From contig URKH01000006.1 of assembly GCA_900548255.1 (NCBI GenBank), positions 1-44,132 on the forward strand: a stretch of 44,132 nucleotides of DNA, read 5' to 3'. This stretch comes from an uncultured Collinsella sp. GTDB taxonomy: Bacteria; Actinomycetota; Coriobacteriia; Coriobacteriales; Coriobacteriaceae. The position numbers and the translations under genes are program-made. Positions 7,895-16,745 of the stretch are shown piece by piece (within the stretch, counting starts at the first letter, position 1; the number at the start of each line of letters is the position of its first letter). A model generated the notes under the pieces. That model was not told the origin of the DNA. It ran no database searches and saw only the letters and a program-made list of their open reading frames with translations.

Positions 7895-8014
7895 AAGTGA
7901 GTAGGCTTTTGCCGAATCGCCAACCACATCGCCAAAGCACAGGTCTGTGATCTGCGATTTTGTTGAAGAAAATTCGTCGGGTGCTCAGCATTTCCAAAAA
8001 AGTCTACTCACTTA
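7895..8014. repeat. MITE-like element with 16-base inverted ends
   Basis: AAGTGAGTAGGCTTTT (7895-7910) and AAAAGTCTACTCACTT (7997-8012) are inverted copies with one mismatch, enclosing ~85 bases with no credible gene. This lies within the 486-base gap 7667-8152. The rest of that gap holds the hairpin at 8120-8150 and nothing else I can identify. No transposase is present, so non-autonomous mobility is inference. Confidence 0.5.
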
Positions 8015-8119
8015 ACCAGCGGGCGGTCAAAATGGATGCGTCGCGACGTCGTTGGGCTCCGTTGCGACGGTTTATCGTGCATTTTCGCGCGGCCGCGGGC
8101 ACAGACGCCCCCGTCCCCC

Positions 8120-8150
8120 ATGTGACAAAGGGACAGTCCCTTTGTCACAT
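8120..8150. terminator. Perfect hairpin at the 3' end of the BREX operon
   Basis: ATGTGACAAAGGGA (8120-8133), loop CAG, then TCCCTTTGTCACAT (8137-8150): 14-base perfect arms, three bases beyond the stop codon of the last BREX-locus gene. It shares the CAAAGGG-ACAG core with the hairpins at 195-236 and 32248-32285. There is no long T-run, so its role as terminator is probable, not certain. Confidence 0.5.
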
Positions 8151-8152
8151 TC

Positions 8153-8344
8153 TCAGTCATCGTCGACGGCAAAGTCGCGGAGGTCGAGGCCTTCGCGTTC
8201 GGCTCGGGCTAGGAGCTCTTGAGGTGACTCGTCCTCGATATCCACCACGTCGAGCATGGCGGCCGGAAAGCCCACGCCGGCTGCACTCCCCGCACGGTCG
8301 AGCAAACTCTCGCGCAGCTGGTCAACATCAACATCGATCTTCAT
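8153..8344 (-). CDS. Small acidic protein of unknown function, last gene of the BREX operon
   Basis: A 63-residue protein, rich in Asp/Glu, beginning MKIDVDVDQLRESLLDRAG and ending RDFAVDDD. AGGGAG is 7-8 bases before the ATG. It starts 27 bases after the stop codon of the 450-residue gene on the same strand, so the two are probably co-transcribed and may form a functional pair, for example effector and inhibitor or chaperone. I recognise no domain; an acidic small partner of a larger basic or helical protein is only a possibility. Confidence 0.6.
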   Translation of the reverse strand: MKIDVDVDQLRESLLDRAGSAAGVGFPAAMLDVVDIEDESPQELLARAEREGLDLRDFAVDDD

Positions 8345-8371
8345 GGTGAAACTCCCTACCGGATCTGGCCC

Positions 8372-9724
8372 CTACTCAGCAGCGCCGAGCACATTCACGG
8401 CTGCAACGAAAGCCGCAGCCTGCTTGTCATCCATCTGTGTGGCCAAACGCCCCACGGGCTCGTCGTAAGCAAACTGTACTTTATCGATAAAGCAATCCCA
8501 GGCACGCTCGTCCACACGCACGGCGGCCTCGCAGTACTGGCTGAGCTTTTTGAGTCCATACCAAAACGCATTCACATGGCGTGCGGGATCCTCGTCCAGC
8601 ACACCATCGTAGCGCCGTCCGTTAAACTCGCGCATGCGCGCCACGGCAACCTCGAGTGAGTCGCCGCCGTCGGCCGAAGCCTCGTCCACAAGCTCGGGAA
8701 TCGCAACTTCGCGCCGAACATTGTGCCTGGTAGCACCGTCGTACTCGCCCACCAACACGTCTTCGTCAAACCGATCATCGTAGTCGAAATAACTACTGCC
8801 GCGGCAAATCCCATGCGGCGAACCGGCACCAAAGGCACAGAACAACCCGCCGTCGGCAACAACGCGCCTATAGGTCTCAAACGACTTCTTAACCTGAGCG
8901 AGCAACTCGAAAAGCCCTCCGGCATCGCACCCCGTCTCACACGTAATGCAAACAGGCCCCGGCAACGACACCGGCTCCACCGTGCTCCCCGCAACGCGGG
9001 CGGCACGCTCGGCCCGATACGCTTGGGCCGCCAAGCGCGCTCGCTGCGCAGCACCGCGCACATTAGTAAGCTCACGCTCCAGCGCCACGTCGCCGGCAAC
9101 ATCGCCAGCAAACCCGCCAGCATCCCGCGGCCCGGTCGCACTCAGCTCGGACTCAAACGTCGCCGTAATCATGCCGGCAAGGTCCGTTGTATCGGCGGCA
9201 CAACGCAGCTGCTCCAACTGCGTGCACAGCAGATCGGCATCCAGGGGCACGGCATCCACAACGTGCACGTTACTCAGACGCGCCGCGCCCTGCAGCACCA
9301 AAGCCCCCGCAGCATCGTACGCCGCACGAACGCTGTCCGCCGTATTGGCACGCAGCTTTACCTCGATAAACGCAAGCGTCTGTTCCAGGCGGGCCAACAG
9401 CTCGGCCTTGTCCTCCATACGCAAAAAGGCAGCGTAGCGCCGCTCCATCTGCAACGGGCCCACAACGCCTACCTGTTTGCGAGCGCGCGCAAGAGAATCA
9501 AATTCAACACGGCGCACATACCCGTCAACGGCCCGCACGGCAGACTCACGCGCAGCACGCTCGGCAGCCTCGACGCCCCCGATCACGGCCAGTAGCTCGC
9601 GGGAGCGCGCCTTGCGCAATATCTCCCCGCGATCGTACTGCTCAAGCGCCGTCTGACGCTTGGCTACTGACTCAAAGCCGAAGAGCTCATCGAGCAGCTC
9701 GCCAACAGAACGCTCTTCCGCCAT
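8372..9724 (-). CDS. Unknown 450-residue BREX-associated protein
   Basis: Strong ribosome binding site (GAGGAGG, 7 bases before ATG) and good codon bias show it is a real gene. Residues 1-260 are mostly charged helix with Ala/Arg/Glu-rich heptad-like stretches, probably coiled coil. Then comes CITCETGC (C-x2-C-x3-C), which could bind a metal, followed by a mixed region with FDYDDRFDEDVLVGEYDG and a C-terminal helical part (ARHVNAFWYGLKKLSQYCEAA). I do not recognise the family. Its position 95 bases after brxL, same strand, suggests it belongs to the BREX operon as an accessory component. It is not one of the six core type 1 BREX proteins. Confidence 0.7.
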   Translation of the reverse strand: MAEERSVGELLDELFGFESVAKRQTALEQYDRGEILRKARSRELLAVIGGVEAAERAARESAVRAVDGYVRRVEFDSLARARKQVGVVGPLQMERRYAAFLRMEDKAELLARLEQTLAFIEVKLRANTADSVRAAYDAAGALVLQGAARLSNVHVVDAVPLDADLLCTQLEQLRCAADTTDLAGMITATFESELSATGPRDAGGFAGDVAGDVALERELTNVRGAAQRARLAAQAYRAERAARVAGSTVEPVSLPGPVCITCETGCDAGGLFELLAQVKKSFETYRRVVADGGLFCAFGAGSPHGICRGSSYFDYDDRFDEDVLVGEYDGATRHNVRREVAIPELVDEASADGGDSLEVAVARMREFNGRRYDGVLDEDPARHVNAFWYGLKKLSQYCEAAVRVDERAWDCFIDKVQFAYDEPVGRLATQMDDKQAAAFVAAVNVLGAAE

Positions 9725-9819
9725 GGCAAGGCCTCCTCACGCGTGACGTGCCAACATGCCCGCGGGCCCACGCGCACAAGACAAACGCCTCGCGCACGCA
9801 AGCCCCCACGCTCGCATCC

Positions 9820-12192
9820 CTATAGATCCAACGCCTTCTTCGCGGCATCGACCGGATCGCCATCCATGTAGAACACCGGGCTCAACCCCGATATAATCTC
9901 GGACGAAACGCTCTGCAGGCCCGCGATGGCGCTCAGCGGCAAAATCACGCGCTTGGCACCGGCGTTTTTAGCCACGCGCATAATGTCCTCGAGCCCGCGG
10001 ATCTCATCCATAGAGCCCGACATGCGCAAGATTCCCGGAACCGCCAGCGCGGACATCACCGGGCGGTTGCACGCCGCGGAGCACAGGCCCACAAACTCGG
10101 CAAGCGAGACTTCTTCGGACAGACCCTTGCTCTGCAGGTCGTTATAGAACAGCAGGTAGTCCTTTGAGCCAATGTGCATGCCCGGCGCCACACGGTTCGC
10201 CAGGTTCACAAAGTTGTCGAACGCGGCCTCCAGCGTATCGCGCACCGGCTTGTTAAAGGCAACGCCCTCGTGCTTAAACTTGCACTCGCCGGCGACAGCC
10301 TTGTTCTCCAGCTTGTACACGGCAACCTCGCCGCTCTGCGACCTGCCCACGCCAAACACGTGACCGGACAGCAGCGGCCCGTCGGGAATCAGCGTATCCT
10401 CGGACTGCTCGGGCACGCGCACCACGTGCACGTCCTGCGGATTGTCGGCATCCATATAGCCCAGGTTGACGTCGATAAACTCGACGCCCGCCATAATCTT
10501 GAGCTGCTCCTTTACGCGGCGACGGCCCTCGATGGCGTAGTCCAGCAGCCAACGAACGTCGTCCTTGTCCATAGCCTCGTCAGGGAACAGCAGCTTGGCC
10601 AGGCCGCTAAAGGACTTGCGCACGGCAATCTCGTCACGCTTGTTAAAGTCGCTGTTAAAGCGGAAGTAGCGGTCGATATGATGCGTAAAGTCCTTGCGGC
10701 GCATCTCCTTGCAAAACTCCGACAGGCAGTCGGTGATTAAGCCGCAATGCCCGGTCAGCAGGCTCGAGCGCATCTTGGGAATCTCCCAGCCCGGCAGGTA
10801 ATAGTGGATACGGTCGAAAAAGGCCGAATCGTTGTTAAACTCCGGCGGGAACGGATCAAACAGGTGCGTGGTCTTAAGGACGTTTTGCACGGTGTCGTTG
10901 ATGTTGCCCTCAAACACCATGGAGGCATCGGCGTTAATCTGGTCGCGACCGCGCGCGTAGCTGCCACTCGCCATGTAGTCCTTCATGATCTGTACGGCGT
11001 TGGTGTCCTTAAAGCGCATGCCGGCGACCTCGTCGAACGTCACGCAATCCCAATGGCCCACCAAGCCCACGCGATCGGCGCGCATGGAGTTCATGCGGCC
11101 GAACAGGTTGGCCGTGGTGGTCTGTCCGCCCGAAAGCAAGATGGCGTAGGGCGAAACCTCTTTGTAGATATGGCTCTTGCCAGTGCCGCGGGGACCAAGC
11201 TCGCACAGATTGTAGTTGCGCTCGATCAGCGGCACCATACGCTCGATAAAGTGCAGGCGCTCTTTCTCGGAAAGCTCGCTGGGCTCATAGCCAGCGGAGC
11301 GCAGCAGCATGTTGAGCCACTCGTCGCGCGAGAAATACTGGCGCTCTTCGACCATGGCATCCAGGTCCAGGTTGGGCATCTGGATGGGCGTGAGCGACGC
11401 CACACTAAACGGAGAGTCCTCGGGCCCGCGCTTTTTGCGCTTGGCCTTGGAGCGGCGCGGCGCATCGTCGCCAAAGACTTCCATGCCAAACTCGTCTTCC
11501 TCTTCCATGGGACGACGATACTCGATGCTCATAATGCACCAAATACCACCCTGGAGAATCTTGGAATAGTCGCGCACGTACTCGGCCGGCATCACAAACG
11601 GCTCAATGGTCAGATTGGCAAACGACGCCACGTAGATGTCTTTGTACTCGTCGAGCTTGGCCGTCACCTTATCGATGATGGTAAAGCGACCCAGCTCGCG
11701 GATTTTGGACTTAATGCGCTCGGACTCGTCGGGACGCACGTAGTTATCGGTGAGGATTTTGCGGATGCGCCCCAGGCCCTCCGCCACGGCGTCCTCGTCG
11801 TCGGTTGAGCAGTACATGCCCAGCAGGTACTCCAGCACAAAGGTAGGCACGTTGGCGCCACGCTTCATAAGGGCCGTGAGGTCCTTGCGCACGATCTTGC
11901 CGCCAAAGTGCTCGAGCAGCTTGCCGTCCAGTACATCCATGTCATAGCCGTCGTCCTCGGGAACCTCGGCCACAGCCTGGGCATAGCCATCGATCGAGGA
12001 CTCGTCCTCGGCGGGCGCCGCAACCTCATCGGGTACCGCGGCCACCGCCGGCTCCGGGACAGGCACGGCCTCTGCGGCAGTCTCAGCCTCCGGGGTAGGC
12101 ACAACCTTCCCTACAGGCACCGCAGCCTGCACCGGCGCATTCACATCAATCGAGGGAACTTCCCACAGATTGTCGTCATTGCTATCAAACAT
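9820..12192 (-). CDS. brxL: BREX protein BrxL (Lon-like AAA+ ATPase)
   Basis: BrxL is the Lon-related AAA+ component of type 1 BREX; it is a DNA-binding ATPase needed for blocking phage replication. Walker A lies in LGPRGTGKSHIYKEV near residue 334, followed by GGQTTTANLFGRM and the Walker B-like WDCVTFDEVAGM. A C-terminal Lon-protease-like fold follows (NAGAKRVILPLSAI), as in the family. The N-terminal ~100 residues are acidic and low-complexity (Ala/Val/Pro/Glu), which is longer than usual. The start is ATG at 12192: AGGAG is eight bases upstream, whereas an upstream GTG at 12201 overlaps that site. It follows pglZ by 11 bases. Confidence 0.92.
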   Translation of the reverse strand: MFDSNDDNLWEVPSIDVNAPVQAAVPVGKVVPTPEAETAAEAVPVPEPAVAAVPDEVAAPAEDESSIDGYAQAVAEVPEDDGYDMDVLDGKLLEHFGGKIVRKDLTALMKRGANVPTFVLEYLLGMYCSTDDEDAVAEGLGRIRKILTDNYVRPDESERIKSKIRELGRFTIIDKVTAKLDEYKDIYVASFANLTIEPFVMPAEYVRDYSKILQGGIWCIMSIEYRRPMEEEDEFGMEVFGDDAPRRSKAKRKKRGPEDSPFSVASLTPIQMPNLDLDAMVEERQYFSRDEWLNMLLRSAGYEPSELSEKERLHFIERMVPLIERNYNLCELGPRGTGKSHIYKEVSPYAILLSGGQTTTANLFGRMNSMRADRVGLVGHWDCVTFDEVAGMRFKDTNAVQIMKDYMASGSYARGRDQINADASMVFEGNINDTVQNVLKTTHLFDPFPPEFNNDSAFFDRIHYYLPGWEIPKMRSSLLTGHCGLITDCLSEFCKEMRRKDFTHHIDRYFRFNSDFNKRDEIAVRKSFSGLAKLLFPDEAMDKDDVRWLLDYAIEGRRRVKEQLKIMAGVEFIDVNLGYMDADNPQDVHVVRVPEQSEDTLIPDGPLLSGHVFGVGRSQSGEVAVYKLENKAVAGECKFKHEGVAFNKPVRDTLEAAFDNFVNLANRVAPGMHIGSKDYLLFYNDLQSKGLSEEVSLAEFVGLCSAACNRPVMSALAVPGILRMSGSMDEIRGLEDIMRVAKNAGAKRVILPLSAIAGLQSVSSEIISGLSPVFYMDGDPVDAAKKALDL

Positions 12193-12203
12193 AGGGCACA
12201 CTC

Positions 12204-14912
12204 CTAAAAACCAAAGTCAGCAACAGGGGCAAACGAAACAGCGATGGTGTACGTCTCGCGCCAAACGATCTTGCCCGTTTCGCGCTCGCGGCAGACCAGA
12301 TAGTACGGACCCTTGGCCGAGAATCCATCCGCTGCATGCAACGCAAACTTGGCAAGCACCACGCGCTCCTGCGAGTTAACAGAAGTCTTGTTGGCATGCG
12401 CCTTGACCGTATCACTCACCTCGTTGCCGCTTGCATCGGTAAACACCAGCTCGTACTCGCACGGCAAGACCTTACCTTGGGCAGGTTCTTCCTGGATCAA
12501 GTTGACCGAGAAGAGCGAGTTGGTCACTCGGCGTCCCTCACTTAGCACGCGCAGCGTCGCCGCGCGCGTGTCGACAAAGTCCTTGGAACCCGAGCGCGCA
12601 CGCCAAAAACCGATAACGGGCACGCAGAGCTCCTGCAGGCTCATGCCGCCGTGGACGTAGTTGTTAGTGCCGCCGGGACGCTTGAAGTGCACATTCTCGC
12701 GCGGGGCAAACCCCTCAAAACCGGCGCCCAAACGTCCCATGTCAACATTAACAAACACCTCGCGCACCTCGTCCGAAAGCTCGCCCACGGCCTCGTTGGG
12801 CACCACCAGATGACGCTTGCCGTACATGACGGGAGCGTCAAGGACGGGAAGGTCCGGCTTGCCGAGCATCTGGCACTCGCTGAGCTCCCGACGCGTGTAG
12901 ATAAAGCCGTGATCCGCTGTTATAACAACACGCGCGCCCGGGGCGTCGGTGCACACGCGGCGCGCCAACGCGGCAAGTTCCTCCACGGTGTCCGCGCAGG
13001 CATCGAAGACGTCATCCTGCGTAGCGGCCTTCTCGCCCGTGGCATCGATCTTGTTGTGGTAGAGGTAGACAAGTCTTGAGTCCTTGAGCAGCGCCTTACG
13101 CTCGGTTCCCGCCATGTTGAGGTATGCGCTCGAGCGCAAAGCACGGGCCGTAGGCTCAACATGGGTAAGCACGGCCTCGCGTTGCGGAGTCGTTGCGGCG
13201 GGTATGCCGTCAGCCAACACAAACGAGCCATCCGCTGCAAGTTCAAGCGCTTGGTGTGGCAGCAGCGCAGGCATACCTACCTCGGTAATGGAGGGAAAGA
13301 CCGCCTGCATACTAGAAACCTTGACTTTGCCGCCGCGCTCGCGCTCGAGCAGAGCCGCAACGTCGCAGGCCACCTCATAGCGCAGCGCGTCGCTCACGAT
13401 AACGACCGTCGTCTTGGCAGAGCCCACAAAGGTGGGCAGTACATGCCAGTAGAACTCATCCTGCCGTGCAGGGCCATCGATGTAGCCGCAATCGGCCCAC
13501 TCCCCTTGCGCAGCGGATGCCCAGCAGGCATTGGCGTCGACCAAGAACCAGTTACTGTAGAGATTCTCCGCCCAATCCACCACAGCTCGGGCAGGTTCCT
13601 CGAGTACATCGCACTCGACGGAGCGCGCCCGCAGATACGCGGTGCACATATGACGATAGGCGGCATCCATGGCATACCAATCGGACGTGTAGGCATCCCA
13701 CACCTGCTGGGGCTGCGCCAGATGGAACCCGCCCGCGTGTGCCTGCCTAAATGCGCACATATCGGCCACAGCGGCAAGCAAGTCAAAGTAGCTCTCGACA
13801 CGACGGTACCAGCTTAGGTCGCAGCGACGCGCAGCAAATGCGCGCGCATCCTCAACACGGTCCGCACCCTGGGCAAACGAGCAGAACAGCTGCGAGAGCA
13901 CAGCCTCATTGACGCACGGGAACACGTCAAGCGAGGCCAGCACATCGATTGGCAGGGTCTCGAACCGTGCAAAGAGCCCACGGGCGTCCTCGACCAAACG
14001 GCAAATCTCAAATAGGTCCTCGCTCGATGCTTGGGCATCGGCGGTCTGGTCCCACGTACGTACCGCCTCAAGGCAATAGGGGCCGTAGGCGGGAGCCACA
14101 TAGCTCTCGAGCCCCTTGAGCGCTCCCTCGGGAAGCGCGGTAGATGCCGCCGTGATAAGCACATGCGATGCCAGCGCAAGCAGTGAATCGCGCTCATACA
14201 GCGGCCCCTCAAACCCATAGCAGCGCAGCATAAAGGCAGAGAGGACATCGCGCACGCTGTACTTATCCACCAGCGCGGCCAGTGCCTCGGGACCCTCGTG
14301 CAGCAGCGTGGTCATGCAGCCGCGCAGTACAAACGCGGGCCGCGTGTCGCCCGGCTCTTTACCGCCAAAGATCACCGTAAGGATTCCAAGCTCGATATCG
14401 GATGCGCCCGAGGCATGCGGAACACACACAGCGAACTTCGCGCAGCGGGTCTTGGCGACAAAGAACGCCTTGTGCACTCGCAGGCTCTCGCGCACGGCGT
14501 CGAAATTCTCGATACGCAGCTGGTCGGCCAAAAGCGAAAGATAATCAGCCTGAAACCGATCGGCATACAGTTCAACATCGGCAAGCCAATCACCCTCAAG
14601 CCTGCCGCGCGGGCAACGACGATACAGCAAGATATCGCTCGCAAGGTCATCGCGGTTGATGAGCTTCTTTATGGCAAACATACGGCCCTCGCAGGCCTCA
14701 ACAAACCGCACCGGGCGCTCAAAATCACCGTGAGCAGGCATAACGCCGTCATCGGTCCCCGCGCCGTCGAAACCCTCGGCAGCCAATCGCTCAAACTCAG
14801 GGGCAAACTCGCCGTCCGCATCGTGCCAAACCACCACACGACGCGGCACGTATGCGGGTAACGGTTGCAAAAACCGCAGCTTGAGTTGTTCTTCTACATC
14901 GATTTTGGGCAT
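12204..14912 (-). CDS. pglZ: BREX protein PglZ (alkaline phosphatase-like)
   Basis: PglZ is the second signature protein of BREX. It has an alkaline-phosphatase superfamily core: IVSDALRYEVACDV near residue 503 supplies the nucleophile-side metal site, and VVITADHGFIYTR near 662 supplies the D-H metal ligands. The N-terminal half is helical and starts MPKIDVEEQLKLRF, as in type 1 PglZ. 902 residues, somewhat longer than the usual ~850. AAGGATA stands 5-6 bases before the ATG. It follows the separate PglX C-terminal gene by 23 bases and precedes brxL by 11, so these genes are one transcription unit. Confidence 0.93.
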   Translation of the reverse strand: MPKIDVEEQLKLRFLQPLPAYVPRRVVVWHDADGEFAPEFERLAAEGFDGAGTDDGVMPAHGDFERPVRFVEACEGRMFAIKKLINRDDLASDILLYRRCPRGRLEGDWLADVELYADRFQADYLSLLADQLRIENFDAVRESLRVHKAFFVAKTRCAKFAVCVPHASGASDIELGILTVIFGGKEPGDTRPAFVLRGCMTTLLHEGPEALAALVDKYSVRDVLSAFMLRCYGFEGPLYERDSLLALASHVLITAASTALPEGALKGLESYVAPAYGPYCLEAVRTWDQTADAQASSEDLFEICRLVEDARGLFARFETLPIDVLASLDVFPCVNEAVLSQLFCSFAQGADRVEDARAFAARRCDLSWYRRVESYFDLLAAVADMCAFRQAHAGGFHLAQPQQVWDAYTSDWYAMDAAYRHMCTAYLRARSVECDVLEEPARAVVDWAENLYSNWFLVDANACWASAAQGEWADCGYIDGPARQDEFYWHVLPTFVGSAKTTVVIVSDALRYEVACDVAALLERERGGKVKVSSMQAVFPSITEVGMPALLPHQALELAADGSFVLADGIPAATTPQREAVLTHVEPTARALRSSAYLNMAGTERKALLKDSRLVYLYHNKIDATGEKAATQDDVFDACADTVEELAALARRVCTDAPGARVVITADHGFIYTRRELSECQMLGKPDLPVLDAPVMYGKRHLVVPNEAVGELSDEVREVFVNVDMGRLGAGFEGFAPRENVHFKRPGGTNNYVHGGMSLQELCVPVIGFWRARSGSKDFVDTRAATLRVLSEGRRVTNSLFSVNLIQEEPAQGKVLPCEYELVFTDASGNEVSDTVKAHANKTSVNSQERVVLAKFALHAADGFSAKGPYYLVCRERETGKIVWRETYTIAVSFAPVADFGF

Positions 14913-14935
14913 GGATATCCTTACCGTATCTGCAG

Positions 14936-15904
14936 TTACTTGATCTTTGCCAGCACATCCTGAAACTTGGCGTAGTTGACCTTAACGCCGTCATCCAGGT
15001 CGATCTTAATCATCTGGTCTGCCAAGTGGTGCAGTTTCTCCTCGTAGGCAATAGTCTCTTTGAGCTGGTCGTTGAGCTTTTTGACGCGCTTATCCAAACG
15101 CACGCGCTCGCCGCGCTCGGCACCGGCAAGGGCATCGTTGGCGTAGCCGATCTGGGCACGGTAACGCTCCTGCTGCTCGTGCACATAGTCGGTGCGGATG
15201 CGAGCCAGCAAGTCGGGCTGATAGCGATGCATGTAGACAAGGCACTTAAAGCCATTTTTCTTGCCACTGTCGAACAGCCAGTAAATGGGGCGTTTCTTAT
15301 AGGTCTGGCAGTGGTCCTTATAGAAGTCCTTCAAAAAGTAGGTACGGATTACCTCGCGCGAGGTACCCTTGCCGCCGAGCGCCTCGGCAATAAAGGCCAA
15401 GTTCTGCTCAAGTGTCTCCTCGCCGTACACGGTGCGCACAAAGTCGATAAAGTAGCGCACGATGTCGTCGTCAAAGTACTCGTCGTCGGTGATGGGCAGC
15501 ACGTTGTCGCTATCGGGCATAAAGGTCACGTGATCGGGATCGGGCATCTTGGCCAAATAGTCGTCAACCGTGGCACCCTGATCGGCCAGAACCAGCCCGT
15601 CCACACACAACGAATAGCGGCCAAACATGCAGCCGACGGCATAGCTTATGAGCGAGGTGATTTCGTCGCGCTTAGTGCGCACGTATTTGTTGCCCTTATA
15701 GCTCTCAGGAATCTCGTCGGCGGTGTCGAAAATGCGCGCCACCGAAACGTACTTATCCTCGACCTCGATGGGCACTTCGCCCTCCATGTTGTAGATCTTG
15801 GCAAAGATTCGGTTGAGCTCTTCCTCGTTAGCGCGAAGCTGCTCAAAGCGAGCATTAACCTCGGCCTTGCGAGCCTCGTATTTATCTTGAAGTAAAGTGG
15901 CCAT
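14936..15904 (-). CDS. pglX: Separate C-terminal domain of BREX methyltransferase PglX (split gene)
   Basis: This 322-residue product matches the conserved C-terminal third of type 1 PglX, not a complete protein. Family-typical blocks are RANEEELNRIF (about 24-34), SYAVGCMFGRYSL, the ITDDEYFDDDIV stretch, GTSREVIRTYF, RPIYWLFDSGKKNGFKCLVY, YVHEQQERY and a C-terminal coiled coil ending IDLDDGVKVNYAKFQD. In ordinary PglX this follows almost directly after the segment that ends the 16746-19262 gene. Here it has its own ATG with GAAAGGATGG upstream, so it is probably translated as a separate polypeptide that may reassociate with the methyltransferase part. The 138 bases upstream (15905-16042) carry no further PglX codons that I can see. 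Confidence 0.88.
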   Translation of the reverse strand: MATLLQDKYEARKAEVNARFEQLRANEEELNRIFAKIYNMEGEVPIEVEDKYVSVARIFDTADEIPESYKGNKYVRTKRDEITSLISYAVGCMFGRYSLCVDGLVLADQGATVDDYLAKMPDPDHVTFMPDSDNVLPITDDEYFDDDIVRYFIDFVRTVYGEETLEQNLAFIAEALGGKGTSREVIRTYFLKDFYKDHCQTYKKRPIYWLFDSGKKNGFKCLVYMHRYQPDLLARIRTDYVHEQQERYRAQIGYANDALAGAERGERVRLDKRVKKLNDQLKETIAYEEKLHHLADQMIKIDLDDGVKVNYAKFQDVLAKIK

Positions 15905-16042
15905 GGTGGGCCATCCTTTCGTTGCTGTTGGAAACCACTGCGAAGAAACGGATTGCAGTATCCAAAAAAACCGCTAAAACGCTCTCCCCGCTGTACAGGA
16001 AGCTTGAGGAACTAAGGCGATGCAATTTCGCACCTACTCTAA

Positions 16043-16737
16043 CTACTGGCTTTTATCTCTATATCTCTTGTCCCTTAGCGAGAGCAGATTCACCCATGCA
16101 TCAAGCGTATCCTCTTTCAGCAGCATTCTTGCCGTGACGTTTCCTTTACCGTTTGCGTCCTGTAAAGCCCACCACACTGATCCATCGGGCTTAACAACTC
16201 GCAAATATTGACCATGAGCGAGAGCATTCCTCAGATGTCTAAAACGGCGTCAAGTCTTCTAAATGAACTTTTATTCTGTTTTCTCCTGCCGGTTTTGGTC
16301 TTCGCGCCCGGCTTGAATTCTGATAGCCCAGCAATCCTTTTATTAAGACAAGCCGCTGTTGATAAGCAAATGAGGGCAAACTCGTAATCTCGTTTAATAA
16401 AATCAGATGAATCGTTACCTGCTTCGTGGGCCGCTTTTGCAAGGTCATTAGGGGTATATGCCCATCTTGTTTTAACGGTACTGTCGAAACACATCTGTTC
16501 AAGAAACGAATTTGCCTGAACAGTAGCATAAATATTCAAATCAGTAATAAACCCATTGGTCTGCCTTGTGGCATCAATAGCTTCAGATTCGGATACAAAT
16601 CTTTGCAAATATATGCGTAGTTTTTTCTTAGAGACATCGTCCTTATACGATTCATGAACCTGTTTTATCCACGACACATCATTCTTAAGAGGTGGATGTG
16701 CACATTTATTATTGTTAGCCTTTTTCTTCTGCGACAT
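16043..16737 (-). pseudogene. HEPN-family gene with a one-base frameshift, inserted between the two pglX parts
   Basis: ATG at 16737 with AGGAG upstream opens a frame that stops at 16231 (168 residues, ending SSFRRLDAVLDI). At the run of four T on the coding strand (16241-16244), adding one T would give LDAVFRHLRNALAHG and continue for about 67 more residues to TAG at 16043-16045. RNALAH is the HEPN RNase signature (R-N-x3-H), and the context FRHLRNALAHG is typical of the pEK499_p136-like HEPN group. So the intact gene would encode about 230 residues, a possible RNA-cleaving effector. As given, the catalytic motif is out of frame: true mutation, sequencing error or programmed -1 shift. Base composition is much more AT-rich than the flanking brx genes. 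Eight bases separate it from pglX. Confidence 0.7.
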
Positions 16738-16745
16738 GTGGACTC

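Noticed and set aside
7960..8349. 129-residue Arg-rich frame across repeats and the BREX 3' end
   Set aside because: Spans the MITE-like end, the hairpin and the antisense of the 63-residue gene.
10747..11808. Long open frame antisense to brxL
   Set aside because: Shadow of a GC-rich gene; the opposite strand has the recognised BrxL motifs.
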